A stretch of DNA of 64,000 nt from Algimonas arctica (GCF_014652695.1 NZ_BMZH01000007.1:62001-126000), one strand, 5' to 3'. Positions 1 to 9,192 are shown, counted from the first letter of the stretch. Made by a program: numbers and translations. Notes: generated by a model not told the origin, from the sequence alone.

Positions 1-2
1 CC

Positions 3-1709
3 GTTGAAACACTGTCATTCAACGATGGGGCTTATGAAATCCAAGATGAGGGGCGGGATAAAAACCGCCAACTTTTCGTCGACTTTGATGGCGATCGCCG
101 ACGGATGGTTTTCGATAGCCAGAAGTTTATCGTTCTGGACGGAACCCGTTATGTTCCGATGAGTTCAGAGGGCGAAGGTGACTATGTAATCCGTCGTCAA
201 TCGCGTGGTTTGCTCCAGAATATTTGTGGCGTGTTTGGCATGAGCTGTGCCGGACCAGAATCATCCACAAATTTAGTGTTGAATGGTGAAGCGCTCGCCG
301 TCACTGAAACGGAAACGGGCAGCCAACTGACCTATCAAGGCCAGACTGTCGCATTCGAAGAAATGACGGAAACTGACCTGTTGGTTCTTCGGGATGCGAC
401 TGACGCAGAGACGCCGTCGATGGCTGATCCGCTGCTACGGGTCGAGGATGGTGAATATAACTCGACAATCGTGAAGCAGAAACTTTACGTGAATATTCTA
501 TTCCTCTCGCTCGCACTCATCATTGCCGGTGTTGGCTTCCTCAAGCCGAATATTTCGACAATCGTTGGCGACCTTTATCCTAAAGGCGATCCGCGTCGGG
601 ACGGGGGCTTCACACTCTTTTACATGGGTATTAATCTCGGCAGCTTCTTGGCCGCGTGGACCTGTGGTATTTTGGGCGTCTATTATGGTTGGGCTTGGGG
701 CTTTGGCTTGGCCGGTATCGGCATGCTGCTTGGTCTGATCGTCTTCCGTTGGGGTCTGAAATATCTTGACGGTGTCGCTAATCCGCCATCCGAAGAAAAA
801 CTACGTGAAAAGGCCTTTGGTCCCATCACGGTTGAATGGGCGTGTTATCTGTCAGCTGTGGCGATCACCGTGGTCAGCATGATCCTGCTAAATAATGCTG
901 CGGTCATCGGTCCAATTGCGGCCTTTGTCGGTATCGCCTTCTTCATTGGCTTTATCATTTACTCCGTCATTGCTCTGAAGGGGCGGGAACGCACCCGCAT
1001 GTGGGCGGCGCTATATTTTGCCGTCGCGCAAATCCCGTTTTGGTCATTGTTTGAACAAGCCGGGTCTTCGCTCACACTCGTGACGAGCCGCCTCGTGGAC
1101 ACGACAATGTTTGGGATCTCCGTTCCGACGCCCGTCTTTCAGTCGCTTAACGCAGGCTTTATCTTCTTGTTTGCGCCAATTGTGGCCTGGTTATGGGTTT
1201 GGCTGTCCAAACGGGGTTGGGAACCGTCCACTCCTGTGAAGTTCTCAATGGGCGTGTTTGGGGCCGGTCTGGGTTACCTCGTGCTTGTCTGGGGCATGAA
1301 GTCCGTTGGTCCAGCTGCGATGACGCCAGTCTTCTTTATCTTCGCAATTTACTGGGTCCACACAATGGCAGAGCTGATGCTCTCACCTGTTGGACTCTCC
1401 GCGATGACCAAGCTGGCTCCGGCCCGTATGGTGGGTCTCTTTATGGCGGGTTGGTTCGTCTACTCCGGTCTCGGTAATGCGCTCTCCGGCGTTATTGCTT
1501 CGGCGGCAGGGGCCGACACCGTCGGTGGTCAGATCATCGATGTGGAAGGCGCAAAGACGAACTATACACAAGTGTTCTCGTCTATCGGGTACATCGGCAT
1601 GGGCATTGGTTTCCTAATGTTACTGATCTCGCCGCTGATTAAACGGTGGATGGCTGAGGATGAAGAAGATGAAGTGAAAGTTGCGGATTTGCTGGAAGGC
1701 AAAACTTAA
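3..1709 (+). CDS. POT/PTR-family peptide:H+ symporter, 5' end cut by the window
   Basis: The frame is open from base 3, so the N-terminus and first membrane helices lie outside the window. The POT signature is clear: a helix ending GFLKPNIST, then the FTLFYMGINLG segment, then about nine more hydrophobic helices and a charged C-terminus. Family members couple import of di- or tripeptides to protons in the inner membrane. The odd part is that at least 155 residues of polar, beta-strand-like sequence (with two Cys, ICGVFGMSC) precede the helix normally called TM4. By POT topology that puts an extra domain in the periplasmic TM3-TM4 loop. An intrinsic terminator follows. Family call confident; substrate unknown. 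Confidence 0.9.
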   Translation, partial: VETLSFNDGAYEIQDEGRDKNRQLFVDFDGDRRRMVFDSQKFIVLDGTRYVPMSSEGEGDYVIRRQSRGLLQNICGVFGMSCAGPESSTNLVLNGEALAVTETETGSQLTYQGQTVAFEEMTETDLLVLRDATDAETPSMADPLLRVEDGEYNSTIVKQKLYVNILFLSLALIIAGVGFLKPNISTIVGDLYPKGDPRRDGGFTLFYMGINLGSFLAAWTCGILGVYYGWAWGFGLAGIGMLLGLIVFRWGLKYLDGVANPPSEEKLREKAFGPITVEWACYLSAVAITVVSMILLNNAAVIGPIAAFVGIAFFIGFIIYSVIALKGRERTRMWAALYFAVAQIPFWSLFEQAGSSLTLVTSRLVDTTMFGISVPTPVFQSLNAGFIFLFAPIVAWLWVWLSKRGWEPSTPVKFSMGVFGAGLGYLVLVWGMKSVGPAAMTPVFFIFAIYWVHTMAELMLSPVGLSAMTKLAPARMVGLFMAGWFVYSGLGNALSGVIASAAGADTVGGQIIDVEGAKTNYTQVFSSIGYIGMGIGFLMLLISPLIKRWMAEDEEDEVKVADLLEGKT

Positions 1710-1731
1710 ACTCCGCCTTACTTACGCAAAG

Positions 1732-1762
1732 AAAAAGCCCGCCGATTGGCGGGCTTTTTTGT
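1732..1762 (+). terminator. Rho-independent terminator after the POT transporter
   Basis: A 7-bp GC stem (GCCCGCC / GGCGGGC) with a 4-nt loop, flanked by A5 and T6 runs, 23 bases after the stop codon. Confidence 0.92.
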
Positions 1763-1823
1763 GTCTGGTGGTTTTAGCGAGAAATGGGAAGCGCACGCTG
1801 TGGGCTCACCCTCCGGGCCACCG

Positions 1824-1867
1824 AAAACACCACTATAGCCCCTCGCGTTGCTCGGAGCGGGTGTTTT
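1824..1867 (-). terminator. Possible weak terminator of the DUF937 gene
   Basis: Perfect 8-bp inverted repeat AAAACACC / GGTGTTTT with a GC-rich 28-nt interior. On the minus strand it ends in TTTT just after the DUF937 stop. The T-run is short, so termination is uncertain. Confidence 0.4.
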
Positions 1868-1873
1868 AGTTGT

Positions 1874-2539
1874 TTAGCGCCGATTCATAACCATCCCGAG
1901 GATATCATCCATCGTGTTGCCGTCGCCGTCCGCGTCGAGCATTTTGCCTAGCATGCCGAGGCCTTGCTGATGGGCTTTTTGTTGTTGCTTCACCTGACGT
2001 CCGCCGCCGCCCAGTAGGCCGCCGAGCATGCCGCCGAGGCCGCCTTTTGGTGCGCTGTTACCGCCGCCCATCAATTGCTTCATCGCCGCTTGGGCCAGCA
2101 TACCTTGAAGGCCTTGGTTACTGTTGGTCTGTTTGGACATGCCGCCCATCGCCATCATGGCGACCATCGGCAGCATTTGTTTTAGGATACCCGTATCAAT
2201 GCCTGTTTGCTCGGACGCACGACCGGCGACGGCGCGGCTGACTTCTTTCGTGCCAAACAAATGACCCAGAATGGCGTTGCCTTCGGTCTGGGCGTTTTGG
2301 GACAGGGCCTGCGGATTATCCAAATATTGCTCATGGCCTCCATTTTGGAGCGCGCCGAGAAGGCCAGCCAGACCCTGAGGGGACGCCGTGTTTTGTTTCA
2401 TGGCTGAGCTGATGGCCGGCAATAAGGCGCCGATCGCTTTTTGGCTCATTTCTGGCGAGAGGCCGAACTGGCTCCCGGCTTGTTGCGCGGTGTTGCCGCC
2501 TGCGGCTTGCATGATCATATCCATCATATTCATGGCCAT
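1874..2539 (-). CDS. DUF937 family protein
   Basis: A 221-aa protein with the DUF937 pattern: a Gln/Ala/Met-rich helical N-terminus (IMQAAGGNTAQQAGSQFG), then repeated short helices with a GALLPAISSAM segment, a Gly-rich linker near residues 165-185 (GGLGGMLGGLLGGGG), and a C-terminal DADGDGNTMDDIL segment that resembles a calcium-binding loop. No signal peptide or membrane helix is evident. The molecular function of the family is not established. It converges on the POT gene, and a membrane-anchored gene of unknown function lies upstream on the same strand. Confidence 0.85.
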   Translation of the reverse strand: MAMNMMDMIMQAAGGNTAQQAGSQFGLSPEMSQKAIGALLPAISSAMKQNTASPQGLAGLLGALQNGGHEQYLDNPQALSQNAQTEGNAILGHLFGTKEVSRAVAGRASEQTGIDTGILKQMLPMVAMMAMGGMSKQTNSNQGLQGMLAQAAMKQLMGGGNSAPKGGLGGMLGGLLGGGGRQVKQQQKAHQQGLGMLGKMLDADGDGNTMDDILGMVMNRR

Positions 2540-2581
2540 AAGTGTATCCTTCCAAACGAATGTTGGGCCGACCTTACCGGA

Positions 2582-3244
2582 TCATTGCGGCGAGCGCGAG
2601 CAGTCTTGAGGTATGCGAAATAGGGCGTTCATCGCGCGTTCACTCATGACGCTGTCGCTGATCGGCTTGGTCAGGCTGTCGCGTCGGCGCCATAATAAGG
2701 CCCATCCCGGCGCGTCGCCGTCGCGGGCATATTGAGCGGAAAGACCGAGACTATTATCCGTTGTTTGAAACACGATGCGGATCTGGCGCTCGCCTTCGCC
2801 GCCGAGTTCCCGATTTTTTTCATAGTCGTGATTGTCGGCCGCCACCCAAACAGGCACCGGCCCGGCGCCGAAGTCCATTTCGAACTGACAGACTTTGCTG
2901 TCAGACCCGCGTAAATGTGCGAGCCGAAAGCTGCGCTCGCGGAGCGTCGCAGGTTGTGTTTGGGGGAGAGCGACGAGGATGGCATGCGCCCGGTCTGCGA
3001 GTCGTCCGAAACGTCGTCCTTCGCGCACTTCGATGTGACGGCGGGTAAGCACGGCTGTAGCCGTTTCCTCAACCGTACGGGTGATGGTTTGGGTGGTATT
3101 CTGCGCCACGCGCACAGGCGCCGTGACGAAGCGGTAAACGCCAAAGAGGACCGCGACGACAATCAGCAGGGCCGCGAACCAGAGTCCCGCGCGGATGGTT
3201 TTATGACGCTCAATCCGCGCTTGTTTGTCGAGGTCAGTGGTCAT
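2582..3244 (-). CDS. Single-pass membrane protein of unknown function
   Basis: A 220-aa protein not recognised as any family. Residues about 20-40 (GLWFAALLIVVAVLFGVYRF) form one hydrophobic helix after a short, Arg/Lys-rich cytoplasmic head, so the remaining 180 residues should face the periplasm. The soluble part has one pair of Cys (VCQFEMDFG and DCSRSPQ) that could form a disulfide. It ends 42 bases before the DUF937 start, and the two may be co-transcribed. A copy of the dispersed hairpin repeat lies directly upstream of its start. Confidence 0.7.
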   Translation of the reverse strand: MTTDLDKQARIERHKTIRAGLWFAALLIVVAVLFGVYRFVTAPVRVAQNTTQTITRTVEETATAVLTRRHIEVREGRRFGRLADRAHAILVALPQTQPATLRERSFRLAHLRGSDSKVCQFEMDFGAGPVPVWVAADNHDYEKNRELGGEGERQIRIVFQTTDNSLGLSAQYARDGDAPGWALLWRRRDSLTKPISDSVMSERAMNALFRIPQDCSRSPQ

Positions 3245-3263
3245 TAGTTGTCCGCGGCATCCA

Positions 3264-3327
3264 CTGCCGGGGCCTTATTTGGCTTGGCGTGATCTCGATA
3301 GGGGCCCCGGCAATAAATACCGAGGAC
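3264..3327. repeat. Dispersed double-hairpin intergenic repeat, copy A
   Basis: Starts with a 10-bp inverted repeat TGCCGGGGCC / GGCCCCGGCA. The interior GGCTTGG...TCGATA block and the trailing CCCCGGC-ATAAA-CCGaGGAC match copies at 30439-30513 and 34401-34476. It is the most diverged of the three: its first arm is rebuilt. Like the others it sits directly upstream of a leftward gene. Confidence 0.6.
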
Positions 3328-3346
3328 GAGTACTAGAGTACGCCCG

Positions 3347-4507
3347 TTACTCATCCGTCCACCCCCGGTCCGTCATCAAATAGGTCGCAAAGCTCGCCAG
3401 CCAGTGACCGCCGGAATAATGTTCGTCCGAGACGGCTTCGACGCCGGCGTCGCGGTGGACGCCTGCCGCGGCAACCAGTGAGGCACGGCGAGGGTCATCA
3501 TCGGGCAGGGCGCGGGCGATGTTAAACAGGTTCCAGGCGCGCGAACTATTGACCCCGTCTAAATGCACGAGTTTACCGTCGGACGCGTCCAGCACAATCG
3601 CGGGCGCGAGCCAGTCGGCGGAGCCGTCTGTCGGGATGGTCGGGAGGAACGCGCTCAGCCATTGGGTAAATTCATATTCTGGCAGAACCCGCCGCATCAG
3701 GTCCGCTTCCATCAGGCAGGGCGAGAGAAAGTCTTCGCCGGACGGCTCGTAGGCCAGCGGGCAATTCATGTCGGCGCCGTGGAAAGTCCGAGCCCGACTT
3801 TCGATCAAAGTTTTAAACTCCGCATCCTCAGCCGCGATGGCCCAATCATACATGAGCGTCAGGGCGAAAGCGCTTTGATTATGGGTGCCGAGCCGGATCG
3901 GATAGGCGAGTTTGGGGAGCCAGTCTTTTGTCGCGGCGACGATGTCGGCTTCCAACGGTTCGATCGCCGCGAGCCACCGCTTCGCATCAGGACTGTCCCA
4001 TTCCCGCAATTCCGCCGTCAGCTGCAACAGCCACGCCCAGCCGTAAGGACGTTCCCACGATCCGCGCGCAGTTCGCTGAAAATTGGCCAGCTCGCCCGCG
4101 ATCGTCAGCGTATTCAAATTGGCCTCTAATTTGGCAATTGCCTCGGCCTGCGCCGCCGCGTCTAAATTGCCATCGCGCAAAAGCCGTACAAGCAACCAAT
4201 GCCCATGCACGGCGCTGTGCCAATCAAAACAGCCGTAAAAGGCCGGGAATAAATCTTTCGGACGCCCGATTTCTTCCGCCGTATCCGTCGTGCGTGAAAT
4301 CTTGTTCGGAAACTCCTGCGTCACGCAATCCAGCGCCAAGCGGGAGAAACGATCCGCAAGGGCCGGATCAATATCGCCGGGGAAGGCGTCGGCACTGACG
4401 GCGATGGGTGTAACGGATTGTGCCGCAGGTTGAGGCGTTGCGACAGGGTCTGTTACAGCGTCTGAACAGGCAACAAGGAGCAGGACGGCTGGAAGTAAGT
4501 ATTTCAT
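3347..4507 (-). CDS. DUF2891 family lipoprotein
   Basis: A 386-aa protein with a lipoprotein signal (LLPAVLLLVAC, Cys about residue 14) and the DUF2891 motifs: PKDLFPAFYGCFDWHSAVHGH near residue 90, NLNTLTIAGELANF, and a C-terminal YSGGHWLASFATYLM segment. The fold is expected to be an all-helical toroid like those of glycan-active enzymes, but no activity is established for DUF2891. Expected to be membrane-anchored facing the periplasm. It stands alone between an HD-domain gene and the repeat. Confidence 0.85.
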   Translation of the reverse strand: MKYLLPAVLLLVACSDAVTDPVATPQPAAQSVTPIAVSADAFPGDIDPALADRFSRLALDCVTQEFPNKISRTTDTAEEIGRPKDLFPAFYGCFDWHSAVHGHWLLVRLLRDGNLDAAAQAEAIAKLEANLNTLTIAGELANFQRTARGSWERPYGWAWLLQLTAELREWDSPDAKRWLAAIEPLEADIVAATKDWLPKLAYPIRLGTHNQSAFALTLMYDWAIAAEDAEFKTLIESRARTFHGADMNCPLAYEPSGEDFLSPCLMEADLMRRVLPEYEFTQWLSAFLPTIPTDGSADWLAPAIVLDASDGKLVHLDGVNSSRAWNLFNIARALPDDDPRRASLVAAAGVHRDAGVEAVSDEHYSGGHWLASFATYLMTDRGWTDE

Positions 4508-4572
4508 GCGCGAAGTGTTACAGCCGTCGCTGGGCGACGCAAGGTTTGGCTGACGGGCGCGCGATATTTTAG

Positions 4573-5199
4573 TTAAATGAGGTTCATCGCGACCAGTTCA
4601 CGCGCCATATTCACGCGCGCCTGTGCGTCCCACTCTCGTCTGAGCGTCTCTGTTTTGTAAATCCGGTCCATCGCTAAAAAGTGGCGCAGCATTTTTGCGC
4701 GACCTTTACGAAACATCGGGCCGGGAACCCATCGATATTCACGGCGGACATCTTGCGTGTACCGGTCATAGACATCGGCGGGTGTCGCCAAAATCGAGAG
4801 ATCAATATCCAGCATAAGTGCCGTATCAGGATCATCCGTCTGGCCGTGAGTTTGGGTCAACAAAATCATCGTTTCGACAGTTTTGACGTCACAGCTCGGC
4901 AAATGGCCGTCTAGAAAACCGCACGCCATGGCCGCGCTGTCAGCCTCATTGGTTTTAGACAACGGCTTATAAACCGCATCATGAAACCAGATCGCGATTT
5001 CGATTAAATCATGGCGATTGGTGAGGGAACGTCGTGTGTCCAGATGCTGGAGACAGGCAGTAATATGCTGAGCTGTGTGATAATGGCGGTGACGTTGTGC
5101 ATGCAGTCGCTGGAGCGTTTCGAACATCTCTAGTGACGGAGGGAGGTCGAGCCGTTGCGTCAGGCTCGCCCAGCGATTTGGATCAAAAGTTATGGCCAT
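4573..5199 (-). CDS. HD-domain-like metal-dependent phosphohydrolase
   Basis: A 208-aa protein matching the COG4339 group. Metal-ligand signatures are visible: RHYHTAQHI near residue 37, IWFHDAVY near residue 71 (the HD pair), HGQTDDPDTALMLDIDLSIL near residue 118. These suggest a phosphohydrolase, but the natural substrate is not known. Its start overlaps the end of hemF by 10 bases, so it is translationally coupled as the last gene of the leftward block that begins with the SDR at 9984. Confidence 0.8.
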   Translation of the reverse strand: MAITFDPNRWASLTQRLDLPPSLEMFETLQRLHAQRHRHYHTAQHITACLQHLDTRRSLTNRHDLIEIAIWFHDAVYKPLSKTNEADSAAMACGFLDGHLPSCDVKTVETMILLTQTHGQTDDPDTALMLDIDLSILATPADVYDRYTQDVRREYRWVPGPMFRKGRAKMLRHFLAMDRIYKTETLRREWDAQARVNMARELVAMNLI

Positions 5200-6083
5200 T
5201 TCACTACGGGCGGCATGCTGCTCAGGATTGTTGCAACATTCCCGCCCGTTTTGAGCCCAAACGTCGTACCGCGATCCCAGAGCAGATTAAATTCGACATA
5301 GCGGCCGCGCAGGATGAGTTGTTCTTCGCGTTCGGCGTCCGTCCACGGCTCGGCCATTCGTCCGCGTGCAATGGCGGAATAGGTTGAGAGAAACGCGCGT
5401 CCGACATCTTGGGTGAAGGCGAAATCCTCCTCGAAGGATCCGCTATTATGGCGGTCATAGAAAATGCCGCCTGTGCCGCGCGGCTCATCCCGGTGGTGCA
5501 GGTGGAAATATTCATCACACCAGTCTTTATAGCGATCATAATCCGCGACCGGATGGGCGTCGCAGGGCGCGCGCATGCCGGCGTGAAACGCAATCGCGTC
5601 CGGATTATCCTGTGTGCGTTGTTCGGTCAGGGTCGGTGTCAGGTCACCGCCGCCGCCAAACCAATCCTGCGTCGTCACAATGTAGCGTGTATTCATATGC
5701 ACGGCGGGAACGCGGGGATTACGCATATGCGCGATCAATGAGACGCCTGCGGCCCAAAAGCGGGGATCTTTGTCCGCGCCGGGTGTTTTCGCCGCCATTT
5801 CGGGCGTGAATTCGCCCTGAACGACACTGATATGAACGCCGCATTTCTCAAAGAAACGACCGCGTAACATGCCGCCCGTGCCTCCTCCGCCGTTCTCAAC
5901 CTTTCGTTCCCAGTCTGTAAACTCGAACGTGCCGGGTTCGCCGGGATAAAGGTCCGTCGGGGCGTCGCGTTCTATGGCTTCAAATTCAGCACAAATTTGA
6001 TCCCGCAAGGTGCGGAACCACGCGCAGGCGCGCGCTTTGCGATCGTTTATCACGCGATCGTCTATTGCTGGGGCGTCTATCAT
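5190..6083 (-). CDS. hemF: Oxygen-dependent coproporphyrinogen III oxidase
   Basis: 297 aa, close to the usual length of the family. It converts coproporphyrinogen III to protoporphyrinogen IX with O2 in cytoplasmic heme synthesis. Recognisable segments: the glycine stretch NGGGGTGGMLRG, HMNTRYI, the signature WFGGGGDLTPTL, the FHLHHRDEPRGTGGIFYD block and the C-terminal GRYVEFNLLWDRGTTFGLKTGG. It follows a secreted NTF2-like gene by 21 bases and overlaps the downstream HD gene. Having only the aerobic enzyme here fits an aerobic organism. Confidence 0.97.
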   Translation of the reverse strand: MIDAPAIDDRVINDRKARACAWFRTLRDQICAEFEAIERDAPTDLYPGEPGTFEFTDWERKVENGGGGTGGMLRGRFFEKCGVHISVVQGEFTPEMAAKTPGADKDPRFWAAGVSLIAHMRNPRVPAVHMNTRYIVTTQDWFGGGGDLTPTLTEQRTQDNPDAIAFHAGMRAPCDAHPVADYDRYKDWCDEYFHLHHRDEPRGTGGIFYDRHNSGSFEEDFAFTQDVGRAFLSTYSAIARGRMAEPWTDAEREEQLILRGRYVEFNLLWDRGTTFGLKTGGNVATILSSMPPVVKWP

Positions 6084-6104
6084 TTTTGGGCATCCATTAT
6101 GGTG

Positions 6105-6572
6105 TCATCCGACATCCGTGAAATGCCCGTGAATGCAGAGCCATTTCGTGTCCTCGCGCACAAAAATGCGGGTTGATTTGCCTTGGCTGGTAAAACGTTC
6201 GCCAGCCTTAGACCCGGTCGTATAAATTCCGCTATCTGACCAATAATAGGTGATCCAGGCTGTATCCCCGCGCACCACGACTTGGGGATGGTGCATGAAG
6301 GTCCGGACGTTTTTCACCCGGCCGAGATAATCTGTGTAGCTGGCGCGTTCGAGCGCTTTGCCGGATTGCAGATAGATATCGCCCTCACCGAATAACGTAT
6401 AATCCGGATGGATATAGGTCATATAGCGGTCAACATCGCCCGCTTCGACCGCCGCCCACATGCTGACAATCGCGTTCTCAATGGCTTGCTGATCGGCTGC
6501 GTCGTCGGCGCGCGCAGACGGAGTCGCGATCAATAAGATGGCCGCAATTAGCGTGAGGAGAACGGCTTTCAT
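6105..6572 (-). CDS. Secreted SnoaL/NTF2-fold protein
   Basis: A 155-aa protein with a cleavable signal peptide (AAILLIATPSARA, cut after about residue 22). The mature part has NTF2-like features: MWAAVEAGDVDRYMTYIHPDYTLFGEGD near residue 40, VVRGDTAWITYYWSD, and FVREDTKWLCIHGHFTDV at the end. Likely a periplasmic small-molecule binding or isomerase-type fold; no activity can be assigned. Its ATG overlaps the stop of the next NTF2-like gene (ATGA), suggesting a co-translated pair. Confidence 0.75.
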   Translation of the reverse strand: MKAVLLTLIAAILLIATPSARADDAADQQAIENAIVSMWAAVEAGDVDRYMTYIHPDYTLFGEGDIYLQSGKALERASYTDYLGRVKNVRTFMHHPQVVVRGDTAWITYYWSDSGIYTTGSKAGERFTSQGKSTRIFVREDTKWLCIHGHFTDVG

Positions 6573-6982
6573 GTCTGGCTGTCCTTCATTGATTTCGCTT
6601 TCATCGCCGCGAGCATTTCGCCCATTTGTTGATGGACTTTATTGACGGCTTGAAGCGGGCGGATCATCACTTTGAAATCAATGATCAGGCCGTCTTCATC
6701 AAAGGTGAGCATGTCGACCCCATTGACGGTGATGCCGTCCATGTCAGTTTGAAATTCCATGACGACATGGTTGCCGTCGAGGACCTCTCGTAAATACTCG
6801 AAACTGTCGTTGCCGAGCGTGCTGTTCGCCGCCCACAAATAGGCAAACGTGATTTGTTTGCCGCGTTGGGGCGTGTGAACGACAGGCGAGTGAAAGACCA
6901 CATCGTCGTGCAGCAACGCGTTGAGCGCGGCAGGCGATGGGGCCTTTGAGTAGGCATGCCATTTTGAAATCGGATGAGTCAT
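6569..6982 (-). CDS. Cytoplasmic SnoaL-like NTF2-fold protein
   Basis: A 137-aa protein with no signal peptide. The N-terminal ALNALLHDDVVFHSPVVHTPQ and central LDGNHVVMEFQTDMDGITVNGVDMLTFDEDGLI pattern is that of SnoaL-like polyketide-cyclase or steroid-isomerase-fold proteins. It overlaps trmL by four bases upstream and the secreted NTF2 gene by four bases downstream. The function is not assignable beyond the fold. Confidence 0.8.
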   Translation of the reverse strand: MTHPISKWHAYSKAPSPAALNALLHDDVVFHSPVVHTPQRGKQITFAYLWAANSTLGNDSFEYLREVLDGNHVVMEFQTDMDGITVNGVDMLTFDEDGLIIDFKVMIRPLQAVNKVHQQMGEMLAAMKAKSMKDSQT

Positions 6983-7428
6983 GAGGCGTCCTTAACGAGC
7001 GCGCGTGTCTGGCGTAAAGATTCGAATAGCGCGATAGCGACCGTGTTGGAGAGGTTCAGCGACCGTCCTTGGATCGGGATGACAACCCGGGCGTCGCAAT
7101 CATCGTGAACGGAGTCCGGCACGCCCGCACTTTCATTGCCAAAGACCAAGTGATCGTCGGGTTGGAAGGTAAAACCTGTCAGCGGTTCGGCCCCTTTTGT
7201 CGTGAATAAAACGCGGCGACCGGGCAGGTCTTTGTATTGGTCCCATGTCGGATGCCGCAGCAGATCTACCTCGCCGCCATAATCCATCGCCGCCCGCCGC
7301 ACGTCTTTGGTCGCAAGCGGGAAGCCCAACGGCTCGATGACAGAAAGCGGCACGTCGAAACAGGCGCAGCTTCGCAAAATATTGCCGAAATTCGCGGCGA
7401 TACCGGGTTGGTAGAGGACAATTCGCAT
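6979..7428 (-). CDS. trmL: tRNA (cytidine/uridine-34 2'-O)-methyltransferase
   Basis: A 149-aa minimal SPOUT methyltransferase. Motifs: NFGNILRSCACF near residue 14, LVFGNESAGVP near residue 95, and IPIQGRSLNLSNTVAIALFE, which builds the knotted SAM site. TrmL methylates the wobble ribose of tRNA-Leu isoacceptors using SAM. It lies 12 bases after phoD and overlaps the NTF2 gene, so it is an internal gene of the leftward operon. Confidence 0.93.
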   Translation of the reverse strand: MRIVLYQPGIAANFGNILRSCACFDVPLSVIEPLGFPLATKDVRRAAMDYGGEVDLLRHPTWDQYKDLPGRRVLFTTKGAEPLTGFTFQPDDHLVFGNESAGVPDSVHDDCDARVVIPIQGRSLNLSNTVAIALFESLRQTRALVKDAS

Positions 7429-7440
7429 CGTCAGTCGTGA

Positions 7441-9183
7441 CTAACCGAGGCCAGCAAACAAGGCGCGTTGCGTCAGGGTGAGGCCCCGTGGTTTGCCAAT
7501 GCGCAATGTGTCTTTGCCGTCTTTATGACGGGGTTTGACGCTAAAGCTCGCGGCGCGGAAGGATCCGTAATCGCGGCTATTGACCTTATCGACAGCATAC
7601 ATTGTGATTTTTCCCGACTTTCGGCCCAGTTCCACCTCAATATAGCCATTGTGCAAGGCGTTATAATAACGCGCGTCGTCATTTGCGCGGGTCAGCAGCA
7701 GATTATGTTGGGCCGTTGCCTCACCAAGATAAGCGATCAGTGTTTTTGACGTCACTGAACTGGCGACAAATTCCGCGCCCATCGGTGTGGTATCGTCGCG
7801 GGTCAGGTCATTGGCCCAATATTCATGCGCGTCCCCTGTGACGACTAACACATCATTCACGCCCGCAGTATCCAACGCGCCAAAGAACCGCTCTCGCGCC
7901 GCCGGGTAGCCGTCCCAACTATCGGGATAAAACGGCAAGCTATATTTAGACAGGGTCAAAAAATCATGGATGCCGGGCCAGTCTTTCTCAATCGCTGCGG
8001 TCGCTTCCGGTGTGACATAAGGTGTAAAATCCGGGGTTAGCATGCGACCCATAATCACCTGATTGGCGAGCATGCGCCACGGCACACCGTCCGCTTTGGA
8101 CTTCGCGAAGGTCTCGACGATATAGTCTTGCTGCTCAGCGCCGAGCATTTCGCGGCTCGGATCATCCAGATATTTCGCTTTAAACCCATCTGCGTCAGCC
8201 ACGATCGCGTCGAGATAGTCTTCGATGATGAGCGGTTCTGCCCGGGCTGTCAGCCGTGTTTCGACGCCGATCAGAGTGAGCAAGTCGCCAAACTGGAAAT
8301 GGCGGTAAAAGGCTTCGCGGGCGCGACCGGGCACAGGCTCGCGCACGGGCATCCAATCATAATAGGCCCGGAGCGCGGCGTCTTTGCGGTCTTCCCAAAG
8401 GCCTTCATCCGGCCCGTGGTTTTGCGCCCCGCCTTGCCAGCTATCATTCGCCGTTTCGTGATCGTCCCAAATCGCGATCATGGGCATCATGGCGGTCGCG
8501 GCCTGTAAGTTTGGATCGCGGCGATATTGTGAGTGGCGGAGGCGGTAATCCTCTAATGTGATAATCTCGTGCGCGGGTTCGTGCGTGCGTCCTTCGGGCT
8601 TGTCCGGGGCGTCATAAACATCTGCGCCATATTCATAATAATAGTCGCCGAGATGTAACATCGCGTCGTAACGCTCGCCCCGTTTGGCGATCAGGTCATA
8701 GACGTTGAAAAACCCGTGCTCATAATTGGCGCAAGAGACGACGGCGAACCGAACTTGGTCCGTCTTCCCGGCGGGCAAGGTTTTAGTCCGTCCCGTCGGC
8801 GATGTCTCTTCACCGGTGCGAAACCGATAATGATAGATTGTGCCGGGTTGCAAGTCTTTCGCCTCGACTTTGACGGTGAAGTCGCGGGCGGCACGGGCCT
8901 CCGTTTGACCGCTGACGGGATTGGGGAACGTCGGGTCCGTGTCGATGTCCCAAGCGACCGTAACAACGCCCGCCGCGTTCGGTGTGACCCGTGTCCACAG
9001 GATCACCGACGTCGCCATGGGATCCCCCGACGCGACGCCATGTTCAAACGTACCGTGCGCGGATTGCTCGCCGGACCGAAACGTCTCAACCGAGGGCGAA
9101 CAGGCCGCCGCGCCGCCGACCCCGAGCAGGGCCAAGGCCCCGCGACGCGTGGTTACGATACCGGATTTATGTGTGTCTGACAT
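7441..9183 (-). CDS. phoD: PhoD-family alkaline phosphatase, Tat-exported
   Basis: 580 aa. The N-terminus has a twin-arginine motif (TTRRGALALLG) and then a PhoD N-terminal beta domain (GVASGDPMATSVILWTRV). The metallophosphatase core follows: SCANYEHGFFNVY, HLGDYYYEYG, WDDHETANDSW, VVTGDAHEYW. These enzymes use Ca/Fe centres to hydrolyse phosphodi- and monoesters in the periplasm. Neither a Pho box nor a phosphate-uptake neighbour is visible. The 12-base gap to trmL and 9-base gap to the SDR suggest operon membership. Confidence 0.93.
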   Translation of the reverse strand: MSDTHKSGIVTTRRGALALLGVGGAAACSPSVETFRSGEQSAHGTFEHGVASGDPMATSVILWTRVTPNAAGVVTVAWDIDTDPTFPNPVSGQTEARAARDFTVKVEAKDLQPGTIYHYRFRTGEETSPTGRTKTLPAGKTDQVRFAVVSCANYEHGFFNVYDLIAKRGERYDAMLHLGDYYYEYGADVYDAPDKPEGRTHEPAHEIITLEDYRLRHSQYRRDPNLQAATAMMPMIAIWDDHETANDSWQGGAQNHGPDEGLWEDRKDAALRAYYDWMPVREPVPGRAREAFYRHFQFGDLLTLIGVETRLTARAEPLIIEDYLDAIVADADGFKAKYLDDPSREMLGAEQQDYIVETFAKSKADGVPWRMLANQVIMGRMLTPDFTPYVTPEATAAIEKDWPGIHDFLTLSKYSLPFYPDSWDGYPAARERFFGALDTAGVNDVLVVTGDAHEYWANDLTRDDTTPMGAEFVASSVTSKTLIAYLGEATAQHNLLLTRANDDARYYNALHNGYIEVELGRKSGKITMYAVDKVNSRDYGSFRAASFSVKPRHKDGKDTLRIGKPRGLTLTQRALFAGLG

Positions 9184-9192
9184 AATCTCTAC

